Origin: Bradyrhizobium sp. SZCCT0231 | Lineage (GTDB): Bacteria > Pseudomonadota > Alphaproteobacteria > Rhizobiales > Xanthobacteraceae | Direction of reading: 5' to 3' | Length of the DNA: 64,000 nucleotides | NCBI RefSeq assembly: GCF_018130245.1 | Contig: NZ_JAFCKP010000002.1 | Coordinates: 372,001 to 436,000, forward strand | Shown: in pieces, positions 28,943 to 36,968 of the stretch | Numbering within the stretch: the stretch's first letter is position 1 | Layout of the letters: every line of letters begins with the position of its first letter | The notes under the pieces: generated by a model | The model's input: only the letters and a program-made list of their open reading frames with translations | Told to the model about the DNA's origin: nothing | Databases searched by the model: none | Made by a program: the position numbers and the translations under genes

Positions 28943-29713
28943 ATGACTTCGATGACGATTGGACCGATCGCGGGGACCACGGCCGACCCCTCCGAGCGCA
29001 GCGCGCTGCTGTTCTGGATGATCTTCACCGGCCTCTCGATCTTCGCCGTCGTGCTGCTGTGGCGGTTCGGCCTGATCCATCTGATGCTGACCTCGGACCG
29101 CACCTACATTTCCAGCGTCATCGCGGCGCTCTACATCCTGACCTGCGGCCACTGCTTCTTGCGCACGCGCGCGATCTCGCGCGAGGGGGCGGCGGCGCGG
29201 CGCTGCCGGGCGGCGCTCGCGGCGCCTGACGGCGGCAAGGTGCTTGATGCGCGCGGGACGTCGCTGCCGCGCGGTCTCGTGCGCGACCACATCGAGAGCC
29301 TGGTGACCAAGGCCACCGCCCAGGACTATCGCCCGGTCGATCAGACCCTGCTGCTGCGGACGCTCGCCGACCGCTTGCGCGGCTCCAACGGATTCGGGGC
29401 CTTCGTCTCCGACACGCTGATGAAGCTCGGCCTGCTCGGCACCATCATCGGCTTCATCATCATGCTGGCGCCGATCGCGGGGCTGGATGCCGCCGACAAG
29501 GTCGCGATGCGCTCCTCGATGGGCTTGATGAGCGACGGCATGGCGGTCGCGATGTACACGACGCTCGCCGGCCTCGTCGGCTCGATCCTGGTCCGCATCC
29601 AGTACTACATGCTGGACGCCGCGACCCAGCGGGTGTTCTCGGACGCGGTGGTGCTGACCGAGACCTATGTGACGCCGGTGCTGGAGCGCAAGGGTTCTGG
29701 TGCACGGTCATGA
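28943..29713 (+). CDS. MotA/TolQ/ExbB-like proton-channel family protein
   Basis: A 256-residue inner-membrane protein with three hydrophobic segments: two near the N-terminus (LLFWMIFTGLSIFAVVLLW, then VIAALYILTCGHCFL), a long cytoplasmic loop, and a conserved C-terminal pair. The pair GLLGTIIGFIIML and GMAVAMYTTLAGLVGSILV is the MotA/TolQ/ExbB channel signature. ATG 28943 has GAGGAG upstream. The next gene overlaps by four bases (ATGA) and encodes a single-pass periplasmic protein, the position in which ExbD, TolR or MotB would stand. It probably forms a proton-driven channel of unknown purpose. Confidence 0.8.
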   Translation: MTSMTIGPIAGTTADPSERSALLFWMIFTGLSIFAVVLLWRFGLIHLMLTSDRTYISSVIAALYILTCGHCFLRTRAISREGAAARRCRAALAAPDGGKVLDARGTSLPRGLVRDHIESLVTKATAQDYRPVDQTLLLRTLADRLRGSNGFGAFVSDTLMKLGLLGTIIGFIIMLAPIAGLDAADKVAMRSSMGLMSDGMAVAMYTTLAGLVGSILVRIQYYMLDAATQRVFSDAVVLTETYVTPVLERKGSGARS

Positions 29714-30396
29714 TGGATGATTTCGGTCTCTATCCGCGCGAGGAGCCGTTCGATCCGCTGGGCGTGATGCTGTTCAAGGCGCTCCAGGTGATCGCATTCC
29801 TGTTTTTCCTCGCGCTGCTCGCGGTCTCCCCGGATGCCAAGGACGGCAAGATCGACTCCAAGGCGGAGTTCATGATCACGCTGGACTGGCCGGACAATCA
29901 CCCCGACGATCTCGACCTCTTCGTGCAGGATCCCGCCGGCAACATCGCCTGGTACCGCCACCGCGAGGCCGGCTTCCTCACGCTCGACCGCGACGACCGC
30001 GGCGGCGCCAACGACTTCATCATCGTCGCCGGCAAGAAGATCGCTTCTCCCATCCGCGAGGAGATCGTCACGGTGCGCGGCATCCTCGCCGGCGAATATA
30101 CGGTGAATGTCTCGCATTTCGTCGCCACGACCGGCGAGGCTGTGACGGCCAATGTGAAGGTGCAGAAGCTCAATCCGACCGCGCAGGTGATCTTCGACAA
30201 CAAGTTCACGCTGGACCACACCGGCGACGAGAAGACCGCGGTACGTTTCCGCATTGATGCCGAAGGCAAGGTCGTCAATGTCGATCAGCGGCCGAAATCG
30301 CTGCTGGAGACGTTCCGCAGCAGCTGGCGCAACGGCGGCGATCTCGACCCCAGGACCGGTGTGAGCAGGAATGCTACGAGGGTACGCCGTGACTAG
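29710..30396 (+). CDS. Single-pass membrane protein with periplasmic domain, channel partner candidate
   Basis: A 228-residue protein. A short acidic cytoplasmic N-terminus is followed by one helix (VMLFKALQVIAFLFFLALLA), then Asp-rich VSPDAKDGK and a beta-rich periplasmic part that includes HPDDLDLFVQDPAGNIAWYR. The topology matches ExbD/TolR/MotB. No ExbD or OmpA signature is seen, so it is a functional analogue at best. It overlaps the channel gene by four bases. The LDLFVQDP segment recalls secreted beta-sandwich domains. I know no family name. Confidence 0.6.
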   Translation: MMDDFGLYPREEPFDPLGVMLFKALQVIAFLFFLALLAVSPDAKDGKIDSKAEFMITLDWPDNHPDDLDLFVQDPAGNIAWYRHREAGFLTLDRDDRGGANDFIIVAGKKIASPIREEIVTVRGILAGEYTVNVSHFVATTGEAVTANVKVQKLNPTAQVIFDNKFTLDHTGDEKTAVRFRIDAEGKVVNVDQRPKSLLETFRSSWRNGGDLDPRTGVSRNATRVRRD

Positions 30397-30994
30397 CCTG
30401 CAAACGGTCATCCTCACGCTGTCGGTCGCCTACGCGGTCATCGGGGCGCTGCTGCTGGTCGTGCTGGTCTATGCGCGGCTGCACTGGTCGCTGAAGGCGG
30501 TCGCGGTGGTCGTGACCAGCGCCTTCTATGTCGTCAGCTTCACCGAGATGCGCGGCCTGCTGGGCTGGGCCAGCACGGACCGGCTGCCGGCCACCTTCAA
30601 GCTGCTGAAAGCCCGCATCGTCGAGCCGCATTCGCTTCAGGGCGATCCCGGCTCGATCTATTTCTGGGTCGAGGCGCTGGACGCGGACAATCGCCCGAGC
30701 GGCATCCCGCGCGCCTTTCGTGTGCCCTACAACGACAGACTGGCCGACAAGACCCACGCCGCGGAGAACGAGATCGCGGCCGGACATCCGCAGGGCGGGC
30801 GCGCGGCCGATTTCGGCGGCGGCGACGGCAGCCTGATCGACATGGTCCGGGAATACGTGACGCCCAAGACGATTCTGGAGACCAGCGGCGGCGATTCCTC
30901 GACCGGCGAATTCAATGCTCCGCCAGCCGGAGCGCAAGGCGCGGTGTTCACCCCGATTCCGCCGCCCCGGATGCCGCCGAAGGACGAGCAATAG
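30371..30994 (+). CDS. Hypothetical membrane protein of the channel operon
   Basis: A 207-residue protein with two N-terminal hydrophobic helices (VILTLSVAYAVIGALLLVV and LKAVAVVVTSAFYVVSF), a region with IYFWVEALDADNRPSGIPRA, and a Gly/Pro-rich C-terminal tail ending PPRMPPKDEQ. Its ATG lies inside the last codons of the previous gene (26 bases overlap); a GTG at 30389 with GAGGG before it is another possible start. No family is recognised. Tight overlap with the channel pair says it belongs to the same complex or process. Confidence 0.6.
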   Translation: MLRGYAVTSLQTVILTLSVAYAVIGALLLVVLVYARLHWSLKAVAVVVTSAFYVVSFTEMRGLLGWASTDRLPATFKLLKARIVEPHSLQGDPGSIYFWVEALDADNRPSGIPRAFRVPYNDRLADKTHAAENEIAAGHPQGGRAADFGGGDGSLIDMVREYVTPKTILETSGGDSSTGEFNAPPAGAQGAVFTPIPPPRMPPKDEQ

Positions 30995-31104
30995 GCCTTT
31001 CACAGCCAGCTGCGCTGGTAAACGGTCGGGCGCTGGCGCATCCTCTTGACCTCCCTCAATTTGGCCTTATCGGCCTCCAATAAGAATTTGAGGGTGGAGG
31101 GTGC

Positions 31105-31845
31105 GTGCTTCTCGCTGTCTTCTCGGATATCCACGGCAACCGGCAGGCGTTCGAGGCCTGCCTGAAGCTTGCCCGCGCCAAGGGAGCGGAGCGGTTCGTC
31201 CTGCTCGGCGACTTGGTCGGCTATGGCGCCGATCCGGAATGGGTGGTGGATACGGCGATGGAGCTGGTTGCGCAGGGCGCTGTCGCGGTGCGCGGCAATC
31301 ATGACCAGGCGGTCAATTCCTCGGCCGAGACCATGAACGCCGAGGCGCAGATCGCGATCGAATGGACCCGCGGCCGGCTCGACACCGCGCAGCGGCGATT
31401 CCTGGCCGAATTGCCGATGCTGGTAGAGGACGACGGCCGCCTGTTCGTGCACTCGGAGGCCTCTCATCCCCAGCGCTGGCACTATGTCCGCTCGACGGTG
31501 GAGGCCGCCAAGAGCCTGATCGCGACGTCCGCCCATGTCACGTTCTGCGGCCACATCCACCGTCCCGCGCTCTATTCGATGTCGGTGACGGCCAAGATGA
31601 CGAGCTTCGTGCCGAAGACCGACGTCCCGGTGCAGCTCCTGCGCGGACGGCAATGGCTCGCCGTGCTGGGCTCGGTCGGCCAGCCCCGTGACGGCGATCC
31701 GTCGGCGTCGTTCGTGCTGTTCGACACGGTCTCATGCCAGATCACCTATTGTCGCGCACCTTATGACGTCGCGGCCGCAGCAAGCAGGATCCGCGACAAC
31801 GGACTGCCGTCCTGGCTGGCCGACAGGCTGTCGCAGGGGCGCTGA
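31105..31845 (+). CDS. Calcineurin-like metallophosphoesterase (YfcE/MJ0936-like)
   Basis: A 246-residue metal-dependent phosphoesterase. All motifs are present: FSDIHGNRQAFE (D-x-H), LLGDLVGYGADPEWV, VRGNHDQAV and FCGHIHRPALY. The start is GTG with GGAGG upstream. It begins 110 bases after the membrane operon and stops 5 bases before the kinase-USP gene, so the phosphoesterase and kinase are surely co-translated. A protein phosphatase role opposite the kinase is an attractive inference. Small-molecule phosphodiesterase activity is equally possible. Confidence 0.88.
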   Translation: MLLAVFSDIHGNRQAFEACLKLARAKGAERFVLLGDLVGYGADPEWVVDTAMELVAQGAVAVRGNHDQAVNSSAETMNAEAQIAIEWTRGRLDTAQRRFLAELPMLVEDDGRLFVHSEASHPQRWHYVRSTVEAAKSLIATSAHVTFCGHIHRPALYSMSVTAKMTSFVPKTDVPVQLLRGRQWLAVLGSVGQPRDGDPSASFVLFDTVSCQITYCRAPYDVAAAASRIRDNGLPSWLADRLSQGR

Positions 31846-31850
31846 CGGCG

Positions 31851-33290
31851 ATGCCGAAACCCCTGGTCAGGTCAGGTGCGGAGATCGACGGTTACGCCAT
31901 CGGTGAATGCGTGCATGCCGGCGGCATGGCGACGCTGTGGACCGTCACCCATCCCGGCATCGACGTGCCCTTGCTGATGAAGATCCCGCGGGTGTCGGAG
32001 GGCGAGGACCCCGCCGCGATCGTCTCCTTCGAGATGGAGATGATGATCCTGCCGCGGCTTGCGGGTCCGCACGTGCCGGCCTGCTTCGGCACCGGTGATT
32101 TCGCCCGGCAAGCCTATGTCGTGATCGAGCGCATCCCAGGCGTCACGCTCTACAAGCGGCTCCCTGACCTGCCGCTGCCTTATGACGAGGCGCGGCAGCT
32201 CGTCGCGAAGATCGCGACCGCGCTCGCGGACCTGCACCGGCAGAACGTGATCCATCACGACATCAAGCCGAGCAGCATCATGTTCCGCGATAGCGGCGAG
32301 GCGGTGCTGATCGACTATGGCCTGTCGCACCACAACCACCTGCCTGATCTCCTGCAGGAGGAGTTCCGCCTGCCTTACGGCACCGCGCCCTACATGGCGC
32401 CGGAACGGCTGTTGGGCGTGCGAGACGATCCGCGCAGCGATCTGTTTTCGCTCGGCGTGCTGCTCTACTTCTTCACCACCGGCGAGCGGCCGTTCGGCGA
32501 GGGCGAGACGCTGCGCGCGATGCGGCGCAGGCTCTGGCGCGACCCGCATCCGCCGCGGAAGCTTCGCGCCGATTATCCGCCCTGGCTTCAGGAGGTGGTG
32601 TTGCGCTGTCTCGAGATCGAGCCGGTGTGGCGCTATCCGACGGCGTCCCAGCTCGCCTTCGATCTCGCCCATCCGGACCAGGTCAAGCTCACCGCACGTT
32701 CGGAGCGGGTGAAACGCGACCCCCTCAGCGTTGCCTGGCGGCGGCGCTTCAACCAGGGCGCCCTGGCGCCGCGCGCGAAATCGGATGTCGCCGCCCAGAT
32801 CGCATCGAGCCCGATCCTCGCCGTCGCGCTCGACACCGTGGAGGGGGCACCGGAGCTGAACGAGGCGCTGCGCGTGACCACCGAGCGCATCCTGGCGACC
32901 TTGCCGTCGGCGCGGCTTGCCTGCGTCAACGTGCTCAAGCTGAACCGGATCGCGATCGACCGTACCCTGGACGAGCAGGGCTCCAACAAGCATATCGACC
33001 GCCTGGTCGCGCTCAGGCATTGGGCGACGCCGCTCAAGCTGGATGAGAGCCGGCTGTCGGCTCATGTGCTGGAGGCGGTCGATCCCGCCGCCGCGATCCT
33101 GGAGTTCGCCGAGGCCAACCAGGTCGACCACGTCATCATCGGCGCGCGGCAGAGCTCGTTCAGGCGCACGCTGCTCGGCAGCGTCTCGGCCAAGGTGGCC
33201 TCGGAAGCGACCTGCACCGTCACCGTGGTGCGGCCGCCGCGGATGGCTGGGGACGTCGACGGGGCAGATGCCGGCGAAATGGCGGGTTAG
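31851..33290 (+). CDS. Ser/Thr protein kinase fused to a universal stress protein domain
   Basis: A 479-residue cytoplasmic fusion. Residues 10-280 form a Hanks-type kinase: glycine loop HAGGMATLW near 22, Lys44, HHDIKPSSIM at 135-144 with catalytic Asp137, DYG at 155-157 and YMAPERL at 181-187. The usual metal-binding Asn after HxDxKP is Ser142. Residues from about 312 form a UspA domain (SPILAVALDTVEG ... DHVIIGARQSSFRRTLLGS). It lies 5 bases after the metallophosphoesterase. The fusion suggests a nucleotide- or stress-responsive kinase. Targets are unknown; the upstream channel proteins are candidates by context. Confidence 0.92.
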   Translation: MPKPLVRSGAEIDGYAIGECVHAGGMATLWTVTHPGIDVPLLMKIPRVSEGEDPAAIVSFEMEMMILPRLAGPHVPACFGTGDFARQAYVVIERIPGVTLYKRLPDLPLPYDEARQLVAKIATALADLHRQNVIHHDIKPSSIMFRDSGEAVLIDYGLSHHNHLPDLLQEEFRLPYGTAPYMAPERLLGVRDDPRSDLFSLGVLLYFFTTGERPFGEGETLRAMRRRLWRDPHPPRKLRADYPPWLQEVVLRCLEIEPVWRYPTASQLAFDLAHPDQVKLTARSERVKRDPLSVAWRRRFNQGALAPRAKSDVAAQIASSPILAVALDTVEGAPELNEALRVTTERILATLPSARLACVNVLKLNRIAIDRTLDEQGSNKHIDRLVALRHWATPLKLDESRLSAHVLEAVDPAAAILEFAEANQVDHVIIGARQSSFRRTLLGSVSAKVASEATCTVTVVRPPRMAGDVDGADAGEMAG

Positions 33291-33315
33291 ACCGCCTGCC
33301 GTCTTGCGGGATGGA

Positions 33316-33489
33316 TCAGGCCGCTTGCTTGCGGCGGATCGGCCAGGAGAATTGCGGGCCGGGTTCGCCGTGATCCGCGCTGCCGCCAAAATACTGGATG
33401 ATCTCGCGGCAGGGCTCGCAATTGAACAGGTTGCGCGACGCGGACGCCTTGGTCATTTCCTTCAGGCAGTTCGGGCAATGCGGTTTCAT
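33316..33489 (-). CDS. 57-residue CxxC...CxxC zinc-ribbon-like protein
   Basis: A very short gene that is easily missed. It starts HCPNCLKEMTKASASRN (CxxC) and continues FNCEPCREIIQYFGG (CxxC), giving four cysteines about 20 residues apart, a typical zinc-ribbon spacing. It ends in a basic tail. Its ATG overlaps the TGA of the preceding small gene (ATGA at 33486-33489), so translation is coupled. It is the last gene of a three-gene minus-strand unit and converges on the kinase-USP gene, with 25 bases between stops. The likely role is a small metal-binding or nucleic-acid-binding protein. Confidence 0.65.
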   Translation of the reverse strand: MKPHCPNCLKEMTKASASRNLFNCEPCREIIQYFGGSADHGEPGPQFSWPIRRKQAA

Positions 33490-33692
33490 GGGGCGGTCCG
33501 GGAAAAGTAGTCTCGGTGTCGGCGCTGCGAGCCGAACAAACGATCGAGGTCCGAATTGTCAAGGCCGGCATCATGGTCCAGCGTGCTGTCGGCGCGCTCG
33601 AGGCGGCCGAAGAAATAGTCGAGGCTCGGATGCGGGCGCCGTGGAATACGGCACCTGCGCTTCGGCTGACGTTTCACGAGTGCGAGCTGCAT
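33486..33692 (-). CDS. 68-residue basic hypothetical protein
   Basis: The middle gene of the micro-operon. It has a strongly basic N-terminus (VKRQPKRRCRIPRRPHP), then an acidic-helical part (LDYFFGRLERADSTLDHDAG) and DLDRLFGSQRRHRDYF. ATG 33692 lies 4 bases after the preceding stop, and its own stop overlaps the next ATG. There is no membrane helix and no known family. The charge pattern suggests nucleic acid or partner protein binding, which is only a guess. Confidence 0.5.
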   Translation of the reverse strand: MQLALVKRQPKRRCRIPRRPHPSLDYFFGRLERADSTLDHDAGLDNSDLDRLFGSQRRHRDYFSRTAP

Positions 33693-33696
33693 GGCA

Positions 33697-33840
33697 TCAT
33701 CCCCGGCGACGATGAAGATGGATGATGCGGGCAGAGGATACGGCCTTCACCGGTCGCGCCACGTAGAGGCTGCGAGCTGCGATCGCCGCATTGAATCCGA
33801 ACCACAACGCTACGCCAGTCCAAATCAGGGTCGTCGTCAT
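33697..33840 (-). CDS. 47-residue single-helix membrane protein
   Basis: The first gene of the micro-operon. The peptide begins with one hydrophobic helix (LIWTGVALWFGFNAAIAARS) and continues with a short basic tail (ARIIHLHRRRG). ATG 33840 has a good AGGAG site. That site lies in one arm of a hairpin (33847-33869), which could hide it. The stop is 4 bases before the next small gene. No family is recognised. Confidence 0.5.
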   Translation of the reverse strand: MTTTLIWTGVALWFGFNAAIAARSLYVARPVKAVSSARIIHLHRRRG

Positions 33841-33846
33841 GATGTG

Positions 33847-33869
33847 CTCCTGTCAAAAGCAGGCAGGAG
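33847..33869 (-). promoter_or_regulatory. Hairpin that would cover the ribosome site of the 47-residue gene
   Basis: In the minus-strand RNA CUCCUG (33864-33869) can pair with CAGGAG (33847-33852), plus one C-G pair beyond a mismatch. The loop contains UUUU. The AGGAG Shine-Dalgarno sequence is in the 3' arm, so folding would hide it and melting would expose it. Confidence 0.4.
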
Positions 33870-34005
33870 TCACTTGTGGTGATTTGCGCGAATCAGTGAA
33901 GTCCGGATGAGTACGGATCAGGATTGTAATTTTACGCTTTGCGCGCTGCAGCACCCGTAAACGCCACGGGATGTCTGCTCGTCCGCCTGCGCCGCTTGAT
34001 CCAGC

Positions 34006-34707
34006 TCAAATCGCTTCGCCGCGGGCCCCCAGCGCCGCATTGCGGATCGCGGCGATGTTGGTCTTGTAGGATTCCAGCGTGCCGCCCCTGAACACCGAGG
34101 TGCCGGCGACGAAAGCGTTGGCGCCGGCCGCGGCGAGCGCGCCCGCAACATCGGGGCCGACGCCGCCGTCGACCTCGATGTCGATCGGACGGCCTGCCGT
34201 CATCGCGCGGATGTCGCGGATCTTGCCGATCGCGGAAGGGATGAAGGCCTGGCCGCCGAAGCCGGGATTGACCGACATCACCAGCACGAGGTCGACGAGG
34301 TCGAGGACGTATTCGAGCGCGCTGATCGGCGTTGCCGGATTGAGCGAGACGCCGGCCTTCTTGCCGAGCGCGCGGATCGCCTGGAGCGAACGGTGCAGGT
34401 GGGGACCTGCCTCCGCATGCACGGTGATGTGGTCGCAGCCGGCTTTCGCGAAGGCCTCGAGATAGGGATCGCAGGGCGAGATCATCAGATGCGCGTCGAA
34501 GATCTTCTTGGTGTGCGGGCGCATCGCCCTGATGACATCAGGGCCGTAGGAGATGTTGGGAACGAAGTGTCCGTCCATCACGTCGAGATGGATCCAGTCT
34601 GCGCCGGCGGCGTCCACTGCCCGTACCTCCTCGCCGAGCTTCGAAAAGTCCGAGGCCAGGATTGAGGGCGCGATGGCCAGGGGGCGGGGGGCGAAAGCTT
34701 GGGTCAT
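34006..34707 (-). CDS. rpe: Ribulose-phosphate 3-epimerase
   Basis: Interconverts ribulose 5-phosphate and xylulose 5-phosphate in the pentose phosphate and Calvin cycles. It is a TIM barrel of 233 residues from ATG 34707 (an ATG at 34722 is also in frame). Motifs: [55 protein letters not shown] and [11 protein letters not shown]. All metal and catalytic residues of the family are present. It is not linked to other carbon-fixation genes here. Confidence 0.96.
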   Translation of the reverse strand: MTQAFAPRPLAIAPSILASDFSKLGEEVRAVDAAGADWIHLDVMDGHFVPNISYGPDVIRAMRPHTKKIFDAHLMISPCDPYLEAFAKAGCDHITVHAEAGPHLHRSLQAIRALGKKAGVSLNPATPISALEYVLDLVDLVLVMSVNPGFGGQAFIPSAIGKIRDIRAMTAGRPIDIEVDGGVGPDVAGALAAAGANAFVAGTSVFRGGTLESYKTNIAAIRNAALGARGEAI

Positions 34708-34974
34708 GGCGCGTTTTCCCATGGCGGTCGAACATGGCGGTCGGACGACGAATGGCCTCGCCTAACATGGGGCTCCGTGGCGGGCAATGCAGGAGGGGCG
34801 GGCTTTCTGTGGGCGGAAATTTCTGCCGCGACCGGCACGAATTGCCGGTGTTCCCGCGGCCTGCGAAGCGTTGTGGATGCGGATTTCATTGAGCTTTTCG
34901 CGATGGCACGTCGCTTGCTGATCTCACCTGACAGAACATTGGCCGCGGCATGCCGCATCGGTTGGAGTTGTGCA

Positions 34975-35760
34975 ATGTTGTTCGCCCTTGGCGCCGTCTC
35001 GAGCGCGCTCGACGCGATCCAGTCGCTGACGAACTCGAAATCGTCGTCGGCGACGCACAAGACGGGCTCCTCGCAGAGCGCGCCGACCAATCCGTTCGCG
35101 ATCGACAGCGGCAGCAGCACGACCGGCGGGGCGACCTCGTCGGTCAATGCGGGCAGGTATCCGCAGATCTCGCCGGAGACGATGAACGCGCTGTTCGCGG
35201 CGCAGAGCCAGTCGGCCGACGGCGCGGCCTCGTCGAGTTCGACATCCTCGACGTCGAAGGGCCGGGAGGCTGCGCTCAAGGACCTGTTCTCGCAGATCGA
35301 CGCGGACGGCGACGGGAAGATCACCAAGTCCGAGTTCGAGGGCGCGCTCGGCGCGGGCGGCACCAACCTTGCCCAGGCCGATGACGTGTTCTCGAAGATG
35401 GATGCGAATGCGGATGACAGCATCAATCTCGGTGAGATGACGAAGGCGCTGAGGGGCGGTCACGGCCATCATGACGCGCAAGGCGCTGACGGCTCGGGTG
35501 ACGCCTCGGGCGTCGGATCGGAGTCTTCGTCGAAGGCGAGCCGCGGCTCGACTTCGACCACGACCACCAATGCCGACGGCTCGACGACCACCACCGTCAC
35601 CTACGCCGACGGGTTCAAGATGTCGACGACGGTGCCGGGCGCCTCCAGGTCCTCCGCCAATTCGGCTTACGATCTGTTCGCGCAGTTGATGCAGCGGCAA
35701 GGCGGGCAGGGACAGGGCGCCTCAGCGACTGCCGGTTCGTCCATGTCGATGAGCGTGTGA
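34975..35760 (+). CDS. EF-hand domain protein, Ser/Thr-rich
   Basis: About 261 residues from ATG 34975, which has GGAG 8 bases upstream; the frame is open from 34699 but the earlier part is not protein-like. One canonical EF-hand loop DADGDGKITKSE lies at residues 109-120. A second at 143-154 (DANADDSINLGE) keeps Asp at most ligand positions. Long Ser/Thr/Gly-rich stretches surround them, including repeated Thr runs, suggesting disorder. The N-terminus (MLFALGAVSSALDAIQSL) is only weakly hydrophobic, so export is uncertain. It is a calcium-binding protein of unknown role. Confidence 0.8.
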   Translation: MLFALGAVSSALDAIQSLTNSKSSSATHKTGSSQSAPTNPFAIDSGSSTTGGATSSVNAGRYPQISPETMNALFAAQSQSADGAASSSSTSSTSKGREAALKDLFSQIDADGDGKITKSEFEGALGAGGTNLAQADDVFSKMDANADDSINLGEMTKALRGGHGHHDAQGADGSGDASGVGSESSSKASRGSTSTTTTNADGSTTTTVTYADGFKMSTTVPGASRSSANSAYDLFAQLMQRQGGQGQGASATAGSSMSMSV

Positions 35761-35787
35761 GCGCGAACTCTCTCCGCAAATGACACT

Positions 35788-35892
35788 GTCATGCCCCGGC
35801 TTTGACCGGGGCATCCAGTACGCCGCGGCCCATCGATTCTATCACAACCGTCTCTGGAATACTGGATCGCCCGGTCTTCGCCGGGCGATGAC
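35788..35892. repeat. Palindromic repeat, family B
   Basis: GTCATGCCCCGGCTTTGACC and GGTCTTCGCCGGGCGATGAC form the outer arms, with inner CCAGTA/TACTGG arms. It lies between the EF-hand gene and the P1 peptidase gene, whose stops face each other. It is a relative of 5926-6016. Confidence 0.78.
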
Positions 35893-35911
35893 ACCGGATG
35901 GATGTGAGGCG

Positions 35912-36910
35912 CTAGCCGAACCGGTCCTTCCAAGCCGCCTGAGCGCCGGCGAACGGCAGCGCCGTCGCGCTGTACACACCGCGCGCGATGGCGCGTGCGA
36001 CCACGTTGGCGGCGATCGTGCCGAGCTCGGTGAGGCCAACCAGCGGCTCGATCGGCTTTTCGCACGTGGCGGCGGCAAACAGCACGTCGCCGTCGGTCGG
36101 CGCATGCACCGGATAGATCGCGCGGGCGAAGCCGGTATGCGCGATCATCGCCAGCCGCTTGGCCTGGGGTTTGGTCAGCACCGCATCGGTGACCACGGTG
36201 CCGATGGTGGTGTTCTCGCGCGCGCTCGCCGCAGGACCGCCCTTGATGCGCATGAGGAGCATGTCCTCGGTGAACTTGTCGGGCAGGCCGCGTCCCCCGA
36301 ACTCGCCGTCCACCTCGAACGGCGCTGCCCAGAACCATGGGCCATTGCCGACGGTGACGCTGCCCACGGCGTTGACGGCGACAATCGCTGCGACCTTGAT
36401 TCCGCTCGGCGTCACGGCCGACGCCGAGCCGAGGCCGCCCTTGAACGTCGCGGTGGTGGCGCCGAAGCCGGCGCCAACGCTGCCAAGCGCAAAGTCCGCG
36501 CTGGCGGCGGCGGCCGCTGCAGCGTAGCCGAGGTCGCGATAGGGCGAGAAGCGTCCCCAGGCCTTGTCGCCGCCATTGAGCAGGTCGAACAGGATCGCTC
36601 CCGGCACGATCGGGATCAGCGCTTCGCGAACCCGGTGGCCGCGGCCCTGCTCGGCAAGCCAGGCCTGCACGCCGCCGCCGGTATCGAGGCCAAAGGCGGA
36701 GCCGCCCGACAGCGCGATCGCGTCGACGCGCTCGACCGTGTTGGCGAGATCGAGCAGTGCATCCTCGCGTGTGCCGGGGCCGCCGCCGCGAACGTCGATC
36801 GCGGCGATCGCGGGAGAATCGAACACAATTGCGGTCGCGCCGGAAGCGACTTTGGCGTCTTCGGCATGGCCGACCCGGACGCCGGCGATATCGGTGAGGA
36901 GGTTCTTCAA
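35912..36910 (-). CDS. P1 family peptidase (DmpA/NylC type, Ntn hydrolase)
   Basis: A self-processing N-terminal nucleophile hydrolase of 332 residues. The cleavage and nucleophile region is SARENTTIGTVVTDA, where the precursor should split before a Thr to give two chains. The N-terminal LTDIAGVRVGHAEDAKVASG and GGSAFGLDTGGGVQAWL are typical of the family. Relatives cleave aminopeptide or aminohexanoate oligomer bonds (DmpA, beta-peptidyl aminopeptidase, NylC); the substrate is not evident. The start is TTG with GAGG upstream. It lies on the same strand 58 bases after the sensor kinase stop. Confidence 0.88.
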   Translation of the reverse strand: MKNLLTDIAGVRVGHAEDAKVASGATAIVFDSPAIAAIDVRGGGPGTREDALLDLANTVERVDAIALSGGSAFGLDTGGGVQAWLAEQGRGHRVREALIPIVPGAILFDLLNGGDKAWGRFSPYRDLGYAAAAAAASADFALGSVGAGFGATTATFKGGLGSASAVTPSGIKVAAIVAVNAVGSVTVGNGPWFWAAPFEVDGEFGGRGLPDKFTEDMLLMRIKGGPAASARENTTIGTVVTDAVLTKPQAKRLAMIAHTGFARAIYPVHAPTDGDVLFAAATCEKPIEPLVGLTELGTIAANVVARAIARGVYSATALPFAGAQAAWKDRFG

Positions 36911-36968
36911 GATGGCCTCGTCGTTGAGAGCAATTCGCGATCTGCGATAGCGCAGCGATGCCGCAGGC

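Noticed and set aside
33287-33574. 95-codon minus-strand frame near the zinc-ribbon gene
   Set aside because: It overlaps two better frames that are coupled by ATGA and show a CxxC...CxxC pattern; its own translation is Pro/Arg-rich without motif.
33674-33856. 60-codon minus-strand frame over the 47-codon gene
   Set aside because: The 47-codon frame has the AGGAG site in the right place and a clear membrane helix; the 60-codon frame has neither.
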